This document shows, one piece after another, positions 12,050 to 23,108 of a DNA stretch of 64,000 bases. The stretch lies in the NCBI GenBank assembly GCA_963576725.1, contig OY755241.1, forward strand, positions 53,137,955-53,201,954, written 5' to 3'. The position numbers and the translations under genes are program-made. The stretch's first letter is position 1; each line of letters starts with the position of its first letter. Below the pieces are notes generated by a model. That model was not told the DNA's origin and did no database searches. It was given only the letters and a program-made list of their open reading frames with translations. The DNA is from Azorinus chamasolen (taxonomy: Eukaryota > Mollusca > Bivalvia > Cardiida > Solecurtidae).

Positions 12050-12245
12050 TGCAAAATCGGTTCATGAGTATTATTAAAAGTGCAACACTACTTACACCCC
12101 TTATCTTGTCTTTAGCAATACTCAATTTTCATAACTAAAAGCATTGAAAGTGATAATTCCGAAGGATCAGAAAATATAACAACACTGACAGGGAAGTACG
12201 GGAGAGTCTACGGCTGTCACACGAGCACTTAACACCTGTTGTTGA
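12050..12245 (+). repeat. S repeat, 5'-incomplete diverged copy
   Basis: AAAGTGCAACACTACTTACA, a CCGAAGGATCAGAAAATATA block and CACACGAGCACTTAACACCT align with the second half of the S unit. The first half is missing or too diverged. Confidence 0.65.
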
Positions 12246-12249
12246 ATAT

Positions 12250-12895
12250 CTCAGGCACATTTTGAACATGTTTATATACAGGTACATGTTTATAATTTCT
12301 GCAGTTAATCATAAACAAAGAGTTAATACTTTTTCTTTCTGTCTCTCTGTCCCATTCACAACACGCACGCATTCACGCACTACCACACACCGACCATGCA
12401 CGTACATACCCACATCCACCCTCCCATTCACAAATAGACAGTCATGAAACATACAACATGAAATCGCTTTCAAGGGATATTGATGAAAATCAGACTTTAA
12501 AGGCATTTCGAAAGGAATGTTGACCCTGCTGTGTATTTTGGGTGCTGAGTCTCTGGCATCTAATACACAAACTGATAAGGCGGACTACTATCACTTAGGT
12601 ATAATTGCATAACTTCATTTCTTATGGCTGCGTTGAGGACTCCAGGGAATCAATAATCATCACAGCTGGACACTCTGTATTTTGGTTTCACTTATGAAGG
12701 AGCTTTGAGACGCCTTTAAGTGATTTATCAAAATGTTACCTATGAACGGTTGTGGTGTCAATAGGCAAAGAAAACAATACATTCAAATAGTGTTAGCTAA
12801 CACATACTATAATTTGCTCATCTCTGTGATTATTCGGTTTGTATGATATGCCGATTTTATGGTCATTGGCCACATTCAAAGAAAATTGTACTTAC
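12250..12895. other. Intronic spacer, nothing recognised
   Basis: Includes a C/A-rich stretch near 12355-12425 that produces short frames on both strands. There is no exon or repeat family I can assign. It ends at the splice donor of the next Ig-gene exon. Confidence 0.4.
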
Positions 12896-13237
12896 CGACC
12901 ACATATAATTTCCATCTAGTTTCCACATCGAATACCGGAGAAGAGAGTATATAATTATTACTCTGTTCTTCAACAACATCCACGAAGAAGACAGAGATAT
13001 TCACATAACCTTCACCCTTATACACCTCAACAGTAAATGGGTAAGGGTAGCCCGGATTATAGTCAATGTCCTCTAAGCGGAAGAAATTGGCTATTGGTGC
13101 ATAGGGGTTTGTCGTCATCAAACGAGTACGTCGTCTGTATAAGTATCTGAGTTCATCAGGAGACGTTATATGGTAAACTAAACTAACATTTTCGTGCAAG
13201 TTGGTGACTATTGTCTGTTCAATGCCGTTGGAGGAGC
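12896..13237 (-). CDS. Exon of the Ig-like protein gene, phase 1-1
   Basis: The exon is 342 bases (114 codons) between a good acceptor CCTTATATTTTCAG| (AG at 13239-13238) and a strong donor GTCG|GTAAGT (GT at 12895-12894). Both boundaries are phase 1. The translation has extracellular character: sequons NVS and NIS, alternating hydrophobic strands (ENVSLVYHI, YPFTVEVYKG, VNISVFFVDVV) and a terminal RWKLYVV strand. This would suit a Cys-poor Ig-type fold of roughly 110 residues. No intracellular motif or transmembrane helix is present. Together with 27901-27955, 6302-6541 and 3260-3511 it forms the visible part of one minus-strand gene; further exons may be hidden in the 13-28 kb interval. Confidence 0.7.
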
Positions 13238-13396
13238 CTGAAAATATAAGGCCTATAATAATAGCATTACACTGTTCCTTGAATATAAATCATAAACGTG
13301 AAAATATTCGTTAGTCGTCACATACGGTTCTCATACGTCTAAGTGCCAACATTCTATGACCAGCCTAACGTTCATAATGATATGTGGTGTAGGCCA

Positions 13397-13594
13397 CCGG
13401 TCCCTTGCCTTCTAAAGCGACCACTAAAACATAGTGTCGTCTTTAGAAGCAAGCAGCTGCTTAATTTACGGCGAACAAAACGCAGAACGCTCCTAAAGGT
13501 GATTTCTACATAATTTTAGTCCTTTAACCTACCACCTGCCTAAACCAATCAGAATTAAAACACTTCGGCTGTTAATATTTGAAGGGTTTTACTG
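13397..13594. mobile_element. Degenerate pogo-like MITE
   Basis: The right end GGGTTTTACTG is followed by TA. The left arm retains AAAGCGACCACT, and the interior has CAGAACGCTCCTAAAGG and CCTACCACCTGCC, in the order seen in the intact copy at 40474-40678. The left terminus is mutated. Confidence 0.6.
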
Positions 13595-13599
13595 TAGAC

Positions 13600-14180
13600 A
13601 TCGCTATAAATTACAATGGGTAATAACAAAAAACTATAGGTATAACTATAAATTATAATGGTTAATAACCGTAACTATACACATAACTATAAATTACAAA
13701 GGTTAATAAACTGTTACTATACTCAAAGCTATAAATTACAATGGTTAATAACTGTAAATATACAAATAACTATAAATTACAAAGGTTAATAAACTATATA
13801 AATATATACATAGCTATAAATAATAAGTGTTAATAACCGGAAAAGCTATAAATAATAAGTGTTAATAACCGGAAACTATACACATAACTACAAATTACAA
13901 AGGTTAATAACTGTAACTACACGAAAAGCTATCAATTACAGTGGTTAATTGCCTGTAACTATACACATAACTATAAATTACAATAGTTAATTACATGAAA
14001 CTATACTCATAGCTACACATTAAAATGGATAATAAACCCGTAAAAAACATAGCTATGAATTACAATTCTTAATAACCGGTAATTTTACACGTAATTATAC
14101 ACTATTATTGTTAATAACTTGAAGTTATACACAGGGATATATATTACAATGGTAAATAACCGGTAACTATACATTATGTA
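13600..14180. repeat. AT-rich minisatellite, about 50 to 60-bp unit
   Basis: The core CATAACTATAAATTACAA followed by GGTTAATAA and a short CTGTAACTATACA recurs about ten times with substitutions and small length changes. It lies about 360 bases upstream of the Ig exon at 12896-13237 on that gene's strand, so it is intronic. Confidence 0.85.
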
Positions 14181-14534
14181 TCATTAATAAATTTAGTGAT
14201 ATTACAGGTTAACCAGTTAATATTTCAACATATAAACAAATAGCTCTTAGAGGAGCCATCTGATCATGGTATGTTCTGTTTGCTTTTAACATAATATAAA
14301 TCTGATTCTACACTTTCTGTCAGGTAATTTAGATTATTTGTTCATAGTCCCATTATCAAATTCACCAAAATAATATTCATGTCATCATTTCATGCCTGGA
14401 TATTCATGAAGTAACCGGTTAATCAGTTTTTTTTTCTCATTTCGAATGTTGGCAGTTTGTCATCCGAATAACCAACTAGTCACAATAAGCAGTAAACATG
14501 CAGTGATTATATTCTAGAAACTATAGTCTCAAAG

Positions 14535-14615
14535 CTTATTGTGTTGCTGTTCGGGCGACTGTTTGTTCTGTATGTGGTGTTTCCTGCATTACTCATTTTT
14601 GTACTTTTATATCAA
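14535..14615 (+). mobile_element. Penelope-like family B terminal fragment
   Basis: TGTTGCTGTTCGGGCGACTG, TTTGTTCTGTATGTGGTG and TTTCCTGCATTACTCATTTT match the extreme 3' end of family B. Flanking sequence contains TATTCGAACAACGAAGTGAT, a dispersed repeat also found beside the family B end at 22797. Confidence 0.65.
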
Positions 14616-15169
14616 CAATATGTGACTTTGTTATTCGAACAACGAAGTGATTCACATGTCGTGGTCAAAAGTGGTCAAAATCAGCTGTCAACGGTCAGTG
14701 ATAAACTAGATAAGGTAGACACAAATCGTCGTTAAAAATAGAGAAACATTCGTGGAAATTTCGCTGTTCGCAATCCGAATAACGAACTATTTCGCAGTTC
14801 CACGTCCAAATAAAGAAATGATCAATATAACCTTTATGCAACAATGTAAAACCATTTTTATAAGTAAATTAACAAGCATGTAATGCGATGTGTTATTATA
14901 ACACGACTGAAATACTTTTGGCAACTTAAGATTCATTTCAAGATATTATTTATAGTGAAAGGTATAAATGTATATATGAGGAAAGAGGAGAGAGACGAAA
15001 ACACAGAGATTGAAAGACACTGAGAGATCGGAAAATACAAAGCAATGTCTAAACTAATGGATCAGTAGAGTGTACCGAGCTTTGAATCTTAAATGTGAAG
15101 TGATGAGGTAGTTTATTGTTACGAACAGTGTTTGAGGAGGGTAAAATTTGATAAAGAAATATAACAACA
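14616..15169. other. Spacer with an ATTCGAATAACGAAnTGGTCA repeat remnant
   Basis: Words such as ATTCGAACAACGAAGTG and CCGAATAACGAACTATTTCG recur here, at 22740-22790, at 23180-23400 and near 26070-26150. They mark an old dispersed element in which several family B ends lie. No gene is visible. Confidence 0.45.
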
Positions 15170-15672
15170 ATGGTGGTAAAACCACCACTGGTGGTTTAAA
15201 CCGGTTTACGGACGTCTTAACCTCACACTTATCTCGAAGTCACCCTAGCTAAACAAACATTGTAAATTAAGGTATCCCCGCCGGACTTCCCCCACAACAC
15301 AGAAGACGGTAAACACAGTACAAAATGTAAATCAGCATAACATCTGTGAAATCCGTCAAATATGTACTCAATGATTTGCTGAAGTCAGAGCAATTGCAGA
15401 CAATCCGTTAAGGGCACGACAGAAGAAAGGCAGTGCATGAGTCTGGTAAGATCATCCCGTTTCAGGGTTTAAAAGTATACCACCATAGAGTACTACCATC
15501 GGCCTGTCATCGCGCAAGCAAAGAGGGAAGTGCATTGACCGACTGTAAAGGGGTCAATAACCAAACATAAAGTTTGTTGCGATATAATTGGGCCATAACT
15601 TTTCTTCCTATATGTTTAAAGCGTTTAATAAACAAATCTTGAAAATCGATATGACCAAAACCTTTCCTAAAG
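15170..15672 (-). mobile_element. Penelope-like family A 3' part, interrupted by family B
   Basis: The 3' region includes the AACCGGTTTACGGACGTC block and a TATCCCCGCCGGACTTCC stretch, followed by the RT C-terminus (FGHIDFQDLFIKRF on the minus strand). The match to family A stops abruptly at about 15672, where family B sequence begins. A family A piece lies on the far side at 17170-17345, so this is an older copy split by the newer insertion. RT codons between the two pieces (about 85 residues) are missing. Confidence 0.7.
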
Positions 15673-17168
15673 TACAAAAATGAGTCATGCAGGAAACACC
15701 ACATACAGAACAAACACTCGCCCGAACAGCAACACAAGGAAACAGCAAATGTACATAAGTAGAAAAAACAACAAGAGACGCACCAAGACAAAACAAACAT
15801 ACAATAGGAGGAAGATGGAAGTACCGCCTTGGAACGGTCAGTGACAAAAGTCACTGGGGGGTTAAACCGGTTTATGGGCGCCCATCCTCACCCTTATTCC
15901 ATCCCCATCCTAAAAGACAAACCGTGTAAATAAACGTATCCCCTCTCCGACTAATATACAACAACCGCGACAGCAAATACAGTGGTAAAGTGCATGTATA
16001 ACGAAAAATCATTTAAGTGAACATACTGTATCCACCTATCGCTAGTGTACTCAATGATTGAGCTGTAAACAGAGTAACTGTAGAAAAGTAATAAAGGGTA
16101 CGACAAAAATGAAATAGTACAGATATCCGACGTTCTCCTTCCATTTCTGGATTTAGAAGGTCGCCTTCAAAGAGTACTAAACCTTTCTTGTCGGCGTACA
16201 TGCAAAGAGGCCAGCGTGATTGCCAACTGTAAAAGGGTTCACAACCAAACATGCAGTATGTTGTAGTACTACAGGATCATATCCCTTTTTAATGAATTGT
16301 TTTATACATTTGATGAACAAAGTGAGAAAATGGATATGTCCAATAATTTTACGAAGTTTGTATATCACATCACCATAAAATTCAGGATGTGAAATACCGT
16401 GTCGCAGAAGCACCTTGAGATTACATTTGTACTTGCCAATATGCGAGAGATTTCTACAGTAAAATTTAGAGAAAGTTTTTCTTAGTTTATGGTATCTAAA
16501 TCCTTGCTTAAGCAGTTTTTTAGTTAAAATGAGATTTCGACTGTTAAAATCGTCAATAGATGAACAAGCTCTAGCAAAACGAATAAGTTGAGATAAATAA
16601 AACCCCGTAAGATGGAGCACGGGGAACATTCCCGTCAAGATGAGGAAAATTTACAATATTAAAATCAAAATCATCTCTTTTGTCATATATTTTAGAAGAA
16701 ATCATTCCATTATTAATCTTAAGGTCTAGATCAAGAAACGCTGTATAATTGTCGGACGGGTTAGCTTTATTCAATTTGAGTTCTTTAGGATAAATTGTAG
16801 GAATCAGAGCATCGAAGAAAGGGTTATCTAAGTTAAAAATATGATCCAAATATCGACAAGTTTCATTGAAGGCTTTTATAACATCTTTTTGTGATTGAGG
16901 ATTCAAACGCAACATGAAATCTCTCTCATAGCAGTACAAAAATAAATCTGCAACAAGTGGTGCACAATTCGTACCCATAGGAATACCAATTACCTGACGG
17001 TATATAGCATTCCCATAACGTACAAATATGTTATCCAAAAGAAAGATTAGTGCTTCGCAAACTTCTGAGCAAGTCCAATTGGTGTAATATTTCATTTGCT
17101 CGTCAGTAAAGAAAGCTTTTTCAGCATTACATGCCAAGAATGATGTTTTTCTCGGGCAAATACTTTCA
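15673..17168 (-). mobile_element. Penelope-like family B, RT-bearing copy with frameshift
   Basis: The minus strand encodes, from about 17168, ICPRKTSFLACNAEKAFFT, TNWTCSEVCEALIFLLDNIF, the palm motif IYRQVIGIPMGTNCAPLVAD and LYCYERDFM. The catalytic position reads RYLDHIFNLD, so the usual DD is D-H in this copy. One frameshift near 16610-16640 joins the second frame, which reads LIRFARACSSIDDFNSRN and FYGDVIYKLRKIIGHIHF. The 3' end (15673-15990) carries the CAGTGAC-TTTT-GTCACTG hairpin and a TCTCCGACTAATATACAACA block. The altered catalytic residue and the frameshift make it inactive. No GIY-YIG domain follows the RT. Confidence 0.7.
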
Positions 17169-17169
17169 T

Positions 17170-17345
17170 GAGTTATAACTATATTACGACTATTAAAATA
17201 TTCTAACAAAGACCAGGCACGGGCAAAGCTAATTTGTTGAGAAATATAAACCCCATAAGATGTAGAATGGGGCACATCTCCATCTTGAGATGGGCAATGT
17301 AAAAAATTGAAATCAAAATCCCCCTTTTATCGTATATTTTGGACC
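17170..17345 (-). mobile_element. Penelope-like family A RT fragment (5' side of the split copy)
   Basis: The minus strand reads TSYGVYISQQISFARAW and SLLEYFNSRNIVIT. In the chimeric open frame these residues precede the family B N-terminal RT residues, an order impossible in one element. This confirms that family B landed inside an older family A copy. Confidence 0.65.
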
Positions 17346-17765
17346 GTTCCAAAGCATTATCGACCCGAAACATGTATGCGACCGCTTCCACAGATACAAA
17401 ACCTCAAACAGGTATAAGCTATGTATGCACTGCGGCATCGTATTAGGCATTGTATTTAGTGGATCATACAGTTCTGAACTGAGGATGGGGGGGATAAATA
17501 ATATGTATCCAAGTTGCACACGTGGGGTTTCACTTTAGTCCTTGTTTAGTTAATGCTTCAAACTAGTTCAGTTGTGATCTTAACAGTACTCCCGCTTTTG
17601 GAGTTCTACATTCAAGACAAATCATGCATCATTTTGCAATAGAAACAAGTAGCTTCATTAACTATTTGAATTTGAATGCTTTCTTTATCACCAAACTGGA
17701 AGGAAGGTGATAATCGATCCTAACCAATCAAGGCGATACAAATACGGAACAAAATTATAGAGCCC
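17346..17765. other. Spacer, nothing recognised
   Basis: No repeat family or exon is assigned. A 68-codon minus-strand frame has no domain. Confidence 0.4.
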
Positions 17766-18450
17766 ACATAAATTCTGAAAGTCGAGGATCCTTCGAAAGA
17801 AAAAATAACATTGTGAAACGAGAAAATTGCAGACTCGGTTTTATTGAATCTGTTCATGGGAAGTCATTATGCCCCCACCGAAACGAAGTGGGGACAAATT
17901 CTGTTTACTCTGTTTGTCCTTATTCTTCCGTCGTAAAATTTTCCAACATATTTATCGGTAAGTTAGGTTCCGATTCTAATTAAATTTCACGTGAACATTT
18001 CTGGTTATTTAAACTATTTATTGTTTAAAACTTGCCATAGTAACAAAATGGTGAACTCTGATTAGTCGGAACTTAGATATTATTTGACGAAATTGGATAT
18101 TGTTTTATTTTACTGAAATTGGAATCATTGTACAATTTAGTGTTCCAATTTGATTGGTGTGTGTTTCGAAAGTGTTGGTTGCCATGGTAAATGAATGGTT
18201 GACGAAATGTAGATGGTGTTCGATTTTGCTGGAAAATTTAATATGTACGAAAATTTCAGTGGTTGACATGGTAAATGAATATTGGGCTCTAATTGGTCGA
18301 AATTTAGATATTTTTCGACGAAATTTAGATATTGTTCGATTTTGCTGAAAATTGTTATGCAGGGATACTTTTTCCGGCCGCCACACAGGCACTAACCACC
18401 TGCTGTTCAATAAATTCTGAAAGTGGGAGATCCTTCAAGAGCAAAATCAG
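17766..18450 (+). repeat. S repeat split by a 490-bp insertion
   Basis: The first part of an S unit (ATTCTGAAAGTCGAGGATCC to GAATCTGTTCATGG, 17766-17868) and its end (TTCCGGCCGCCACACAGGC and ATTCTGAAAGTGGGAGATCC, about 18370-18450) flank unrelated sequence at 17869-18357. The insert has a short hairpin (CCCCACCGAAACGAAGTGGGG) at its left end and degenerate internal repeats containing AATTTAGATATTGTTCGATT. The 101-codon minus-strand frame inside it is repeat-derived. Confidence 0.65.
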
Positions 18451-19120
18451 CAAAATTTACATTCACTTCAGATATAAACACGTTTAAAATATTGCATTTT
18501 TTTCAATTTGTCAAGCCTTGTTGACAGAGCCTAGACACCAACGCTGACCGGGCAGCTTGACGTTTTAAACGTTTGCAAACCTCCGAATGCACGTACAATG
18601 GATATGCTACGTACATGTTACACCGATGAATGTATGTTAGGCACATATGAATGATGAGATGATGATAATGAAGGTCAGTTACAGGTAAATTTACTTTAGC
18701 CCATCTAACAACACAAATACAGTGGATGGATCACATCCTGACCTGAAGATTCTGATCCGCGTACTACCTTGTACCGCGTGAGATGAGCTAAAATCATTTA
18801 CCTTTAATCGTCCTTTATGATCATCATTTTATTTATTGGTAGTACAAGTATAATATTAGGTTTAACAGAGAGGACAACTGTTGCCAAAAAAGCAGCCCTG
18901 GTGTTATAGTAAGTCTGTTTTCTTATATTTCATTTAACACTAAGCATTCTACGCATATTCAAATCATGAAAATAATGCTTTCAAACTTTTCAATGGTGTA
19001 TATGTGTTCAGTGAAATATCACAATACTATTAAAAACGCCGACTGTTTTTAAAGCGATGAAAAACAGATTCGCGAATCTCAAGTTGACCTCTAACGTGTA
19101 ATATGAAGTAAGTGTTAGCC
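18451..19120. other. Spacer, nothing recognised
   Basis: Contains a short inverted pair around 18680-18810 (GGTAAATTTACTTTAGC against GAGCTAAAATCATTTACC) that may be a degraded MITE. No exon is supported. Confidence 0.4.
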
Positions 19121-19124
19121 ATTG

Positions 19125-19260
19125 AGGTTGTTGTAGATTAGTCGGAGAGGGGATACGTTTATTTACACTGTTTGTCTTTAGGGTGGGGTTGGAATAAGTG
19201 TGAGGTTTTTCGCCGGTGTACAGTTCGGGCGGCTGTGTGTTTTGTATGTGGTGTACATTT
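19125..19260 (+). mobile_element. Penelope-like family B 3' fragment with internal deletion
   Basis: GATTAGTCGGAGAGGGGATA and ATTTACACTGTTTGTCTTTA are followed directly by CAGTTCGGGCGGCTGTGTG, skipping the hairpin module. It ends near TGTATGTGGTGTACATTT. Confidence 0.6.
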
Positions 19261-19506
19261 ACAGGCCAGTCGAAAGTTTACAAACGCAAAAGAAAGCATA
19301 TACTATGTAATTGTTTTCCTAATTTGTACACCTCAATTATTACAAATTAAAAAGTAATAAAGTCAAGCAGGAAAAGACAAACACAACGCAACTGCGATTG
19401 ACCTCGAAATGATTTGGGAACAATACTTGGAATATTAGATAAGTGTTCACAACAAAAGCTGTCATAAAAGTCAGCTCAAACTAAAACAAGATTTGTTCGT
19501 GAAACA

Positions 19507-20126
19507 CTATGCCCCCGATTTGACCTTTGACTTTGATGTATGATATTGATTTAAATAAATCACCCTACAAATGTTTGTCTCGATAAGATGCTCATGCATG
19601 CCAAGTTTGAAAATGTATATACAAACCAACCGACAAACTAACAGACAGGAAACTAGAAAATTGTGTCTGTAAGTGTGGGTGCTTGCTAGCTGTACGTAAA
19701 ATTCCTAAGTCATTTGACCTTGGGCTTGCGGGCAGCATGGTCCGGGTACGTAATGAAAGTATGGATGGTGTTGAATGTGTATATGCAATTCCATGCCAAT
19801 AGCTATAGCGGTTAGTGAGATATAAGACAATGAAAAAACTGTGACAAAACACTGCACGTAAATGTGACAACCAACTGCACGTATAATTTCCAAGTCATTT
19901 GACCTCGACCTTGGGCTTGCCGGCAGCATGGGTTGGGTGTCAAATGATAGCACAGATAGTAATTGATGTGTATGTGAAGTTTCATGTGTATAAGTGTAGA
20001 AATTACTGACTTATAACACATGAAAAACTGTGACATCCAACTGCACCTAAATTCGTGACACACGGACAGACGGACGGACATGTGCAAAACATAATTCCCC
20101 CTGACTATCGTCAACGGGGGCATAAA
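19507..20126. repeat. Dispersed element with TATGCCCCC / GGGGGCATA ends and internal duplication
   Basis: The ends TATGCCCCCGATTTGACC and GTCAACGGGGGCATA are inverted. Between them, a unit with AAGTCATTTGACCT, TTGGGCTTGCGGGCAGCATG and GAAAAAACTGTGACA is duplicated in tandem about 190 bases apart, and a GACAGACGGACGGACATGTG tract lies near the right end. The open frames here (144 codons or less) come from the duplication. Confidence 0.6.
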
Positions 20127-20752
20127 AACAATACCCCCTTGATTGGGGGCATTAACACGCCAGAGAAAGCTTCTACCAGGTAACGGTTTTCCTAACTTGC
20201 ACACCGAAATTGTTTCCGGTGAATAATGGGCGCGTTTCGGCAACAATCCAATATTCTGAAAAAACTATGATACAAAGAACACTTTCCTTACCATGTTCGT
20301 TACCATTAAATTTGGGACATTCGTATGACTTAGATACAGATTCTAAAGTCATTATGTTGCAAATATATTTCGCGAAACAGCCAGTCCGTGATTTGTTTCA
20401 CGAATACAGAGCTGCACTTAGAAATTCGAATGCGAACTTGCGAATGTCCAATTGTGCGACCAAGTTGCAAGGCTTTATCTCAAAGGATTGTAAATAGGCG
20501 TACTTTAACAAAAAACCTTAACCAAACATTCTAAATTAAAAAGGGCCATAAGTTTGTCTAAATGCTTGACAGAGTTATTAACTCTTGCCTACAGATGAAA
20601 CTTCTGATGGTGAACAAGTGTTCCAAGTTTAAAAGCTTTTTCTGAAATGTAAGTAAATGGACTTTAACAAAAACCTTAACAAAACATTCTAAGTTTAAAA
20701 AGGGTCATAATTATGTCCAAATGCTGAGCAGTTATATATTTTTGCCTACAAA

Positions 20753-20958
20753 TTTTGAAGGGATGTGATCCCTCGAGAGCAAAAATTGCAACACAAAAAG
20801 AGAAAATTGCAGACTCGGTTTTATTGAGTCTGTTCATGAACAGTAATTGAAAGTGCAACACTGCTCAAGCCCCCGGCTTAAGCGGTATTCACTTTTCTGA
20901 ACAAGAAGTACTGAAATTCATGATCTCGAAGGATCAGAAGGTATAACAACACTGAGAA
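20753..20958 (+). repeat. S repeat, 3'-truncated
   Basis: ATTTTGAAGGGATGTGATCC through GAGAATGAAGTACG is present. The terminal GACGTTTTACGGCCGCC section is absent, and the old repeat resumes immediately. Confidence 0.75.
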
Positions 20959-21074
20959 TGAAGTACGAAGTTAATGCTGTGATGGTGAATAAGTGTTCCA
21001 AGTTTCAAAGCTTTATCCCAAAGGGGTATGTTGATAAGCGGACTTTAGCAAAAACCTTAACAAAATTTCTAAGT

Positions 21075-21305
21075 TTAGTTTGCTTTTGTTTGCCTTACGT
21101 CTTTGTGCTTGTGATTTTGTTCATGTGTGGAGTGTTTGTCTCTAGTTCTTGTGTGTCTGTTGTTGTTTTCTGTGTTTATCTCGTGTGTGTGTGTGCGTTT
21201 GGGTGTGTGGTTGTGTTTGTGTGTGTGTCATGCGTCTATCGGTGTTTTGGTGGTGGTTGCGTCTTGTATGTGGCTTTGCCTGCTTGACTTTACTACTTTT
21301 CCAAT
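21075..21305 (+). mobile_element. Penelope-like family A 3' terminal fragment
   Basis: GTTTGCCTTACGTCTTTGTG, a GT-rich run, TGGTGGTTGCGTCTTGTATG and TTTGCCTGCTTGACTTTACT match, in reverse, the 3' end of the copy at 44450-45985. Three overlapping open frames across it are low-complexity artefacts. Confidence 0.7.
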
Positions 21306-21444
21306 TAAAAAGGGACGTAATTCTGTCAAATTCCTTGACAGAGTTATGTAGCGTTGCCTACAGGTAAAGGTGGTGATAGTAAACAAGTGTTCAAAGTTTC
21401 AAAGCTTTTTCCCAAAGGGTTATCTAAATAAGTGGACTTATAAA

Positions 21445-21860
21445 AATGTGTTCCACATAAATTGAGATTAACATTTTCGCTTAACGCAAATACTTAGTCC
21501 GATTGTGCGACCTTGACCTTGGATGAACGTACAGGGAAACACCCATCCTACTGAAGCATGTCCAGATAAGTATTGTGGTGAAATTCGAGAGGATCCACCA
21601 AACAGAACTTGAGTTATGAGATGTTCCAGAAAGACAAGTTAACATTTTTGCTAAACGCAATTCTAATTGTGTGACCTTGACCTTGGATATACGTACTGGG
21701 ACTGTACATGCTACTTTAGCATGTCCAGATAAATATTGTGGTTTAATTTGGGAAGGATCCACCAAGTGGGAACTTGAGTTAGATGTTACAGACAGACAGA
21801 CGGACAGACAGCGCCATTCAATAATATGTCCTGTTTTTTTTCAAATGGGCGTATAATAAA
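21445..21860. repeat. Dispersed repeat with two units of about 165 bp
   Basis: TTGTGCGACCTTGACCTTGG, GCATGTCCAGATAAGTATTG and GGATCCACCAAACAGAACTT occur twice (near 21510 and 21670), followed by a GACAGACAGACGGACAGACA tract. Open frames on both strands are repeat products. Confidence 0.7.
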
Positions 21861-21935
21861 AACCTAGCCTGCACATAGATAATTTTCGGCGCAATGTAGT
21901 CCTAACTTGTTGACCAAAATGCGCACAGTAGAACC

Positions 21936-22139
21936 TCTTTAATGCGACCACTTAATGAATAAACATCGATGTCTTTATTAACAGGTTGTTGCTTAATGCA
22001 GGACATAAGTAATACAGAAAGCTCTTCAATGGGCTTTCTGTATTATTTTTGTCCTTCATTAAGTTACCACCTGCCTCAACCACCCAGAATTATACATTCT
22101 TTAGGTGATCGCATTACAGGGTTTTAATGTACTTGTTAT
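21936..22139. mobile_element. Pogo-like MITE, diverged
   Basis: The left end is CAGTAGAACCTCTTTAATGC and the right end GATCGCATTACAGGGTTTTA. The interior is a long imperfect hairpin (CAGAAAGCTCTTCAATGGGC at the tip). Overall order and length match the intact copy at 40474-40678. Confidence 0.75.
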
Positions 22140-22544
22140 CTTGTACCATTATGCAGTTTGTTACTCGTAAAACGAGATTTTCGGTTCATCAATCGAGATG
22201 AAAAATGGTCAAATTTAGTTCAAAATAAAAACGGGAAGCAATACTGACAAAAACGGCCCAGTGATACCATACCATCTTTTTTTAATTAGAGACATTTACC
22301 TCTTTACAGCCAAGACGACTGACGTGTGATAACATATCGTATCTGGGATTCTCATAAGGAACCTAAATGTTGGACACTGTTTATAGATATTGAAGTATCT
22401 TCTATCCTCAAAACTTGAATACGATTATGCGTCCAGCAGAGGACAAGGCTGACACTGAAATGGTTAAATATGTCCAGTCAACGACAATGTTGGCACTGAA
22501 AGGATTAATATTTAAGGCAGACAAATATGTTGGCACAATGCTTC
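22140..22544. other. Spacer, nothing recognised
   Basis: A splice-like minus-strand stretch near 22315-22390 was examined and rejected because its phase does not match the Ig-like gene. No feature is supported. Confidence 0.4.
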
Positions 22545-22690
22545 CAGCAGATACTGCTTAAGCCGGGGCGTGAGTAGTGTTGCACTTTCAAGTACTGCTC
22601 ATTAACAGTTTCATTAAACCGAGTTTGCACGTTTCTCTTTTTGCATTGCTGATTTTGCTTTCGAATGATCTCCTACTTTCAGAATGTTTG
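22545..22690 (-). repeat. S repeat, reversed partial copy
   Basis: Reading the minus strand gives CTGAAAGTAGGAGATCATTC, CAAACTCGGTTTAATGAAAC, GTGCAACACTACTCACGCCC and CCGGCTTAAGCAG, which is the first half of the S unit. Confidence 0.7.
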
Positions 22691-22796
22691 CACTAAAAGG
22701 GTTAAACATGTATGTAGTTCTCCTTTGAGTATTCTCCAAATTTCATTCTACGACCAACGAAATGGTCACAATAAGCTATAAAACATCATATCCTCA

Positions 22797-23108
22797 AAAG
22801 TACAAAAATGAGTCATACAGGAAACACCACATACAGAACAAACAGTCGCTCGAACAGCAACAAAAGGAAATAGCAAATGTACATAACATAACATCAAGAG
22901 ACGCACAAAAACAAAACAAACATACAATAGGGGGAAGAAGTACCGCCTTGGAAAGGTCAGTGACAAAAGTCACTGGGGGGTTAAACCGGTTTATGGGCGC
23001 CCAACCTCACACTTATTCCATCCCCACCCTAAAAGAAAAACAGTGTAAATAAACGTATCCCCTCTCCGACTAATCTACAACAACCGCGACGGCAAATACA
23101 GTGGCAAA
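22797..23108 (-). mobile_element. Penelope-like family B 3'-end fragment
   Basis: From the right: GCCGTCGCGGTTGTTGTAGA, the hairpin module CAGTGACTTTTGTCACTGAC and CTTTCCAAGGCGGTACTTCT, ending at TGTATGACTCATTTTTGTAC on the minus strand. The 96-codon plus-strand frame across it is antisense. Confidence 0.75.

Larger units (their letters stand above)
20480..21440 (+). repeat. Old dispersed repeat carrying two later insertions
   Basis: Units with CTTTAACAAAAACCTTAAC, CATTCTAAGTTTAAAAAGGG, TTGACAGAGTTAT and GTGTTCCAAGTTTCAAAGC recur at about 20500, 20660, 20975 and 21305. The array is interrupted by an S repeat (20753-20958) and a Penelope family A 3' end (21075-21305), giving a relative order of insertion. 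Confidence 0.65.

Noticed and set aside
15170..15990. Hammerhead ribozyme as known from some Penelope-like elements
   Set aside because: I looked for the CTGATGA and GAAA core near the conserved 3' module and did not find a convincing pair; a covariance-model search would be decisive.
19592..20246. Minus-strand frames up to 144 codons
   Set aside because: They lie in a duplicated dispersed repeat with inverted TATGCCCCC ends; no protein-like pattern.
21481..21765. 94-codon minus-strand frame
   Set aside because: Encoded by the tandem 165-bp repeat; repeats of the same residues reflect the DNA repeat.
22315..22392. Possible extra Ig-gene exon on the minus strand
   Set aside because: Splice-like ends are present but the open frame is phase 0, not the phase 1 required, and is only 77 bases.
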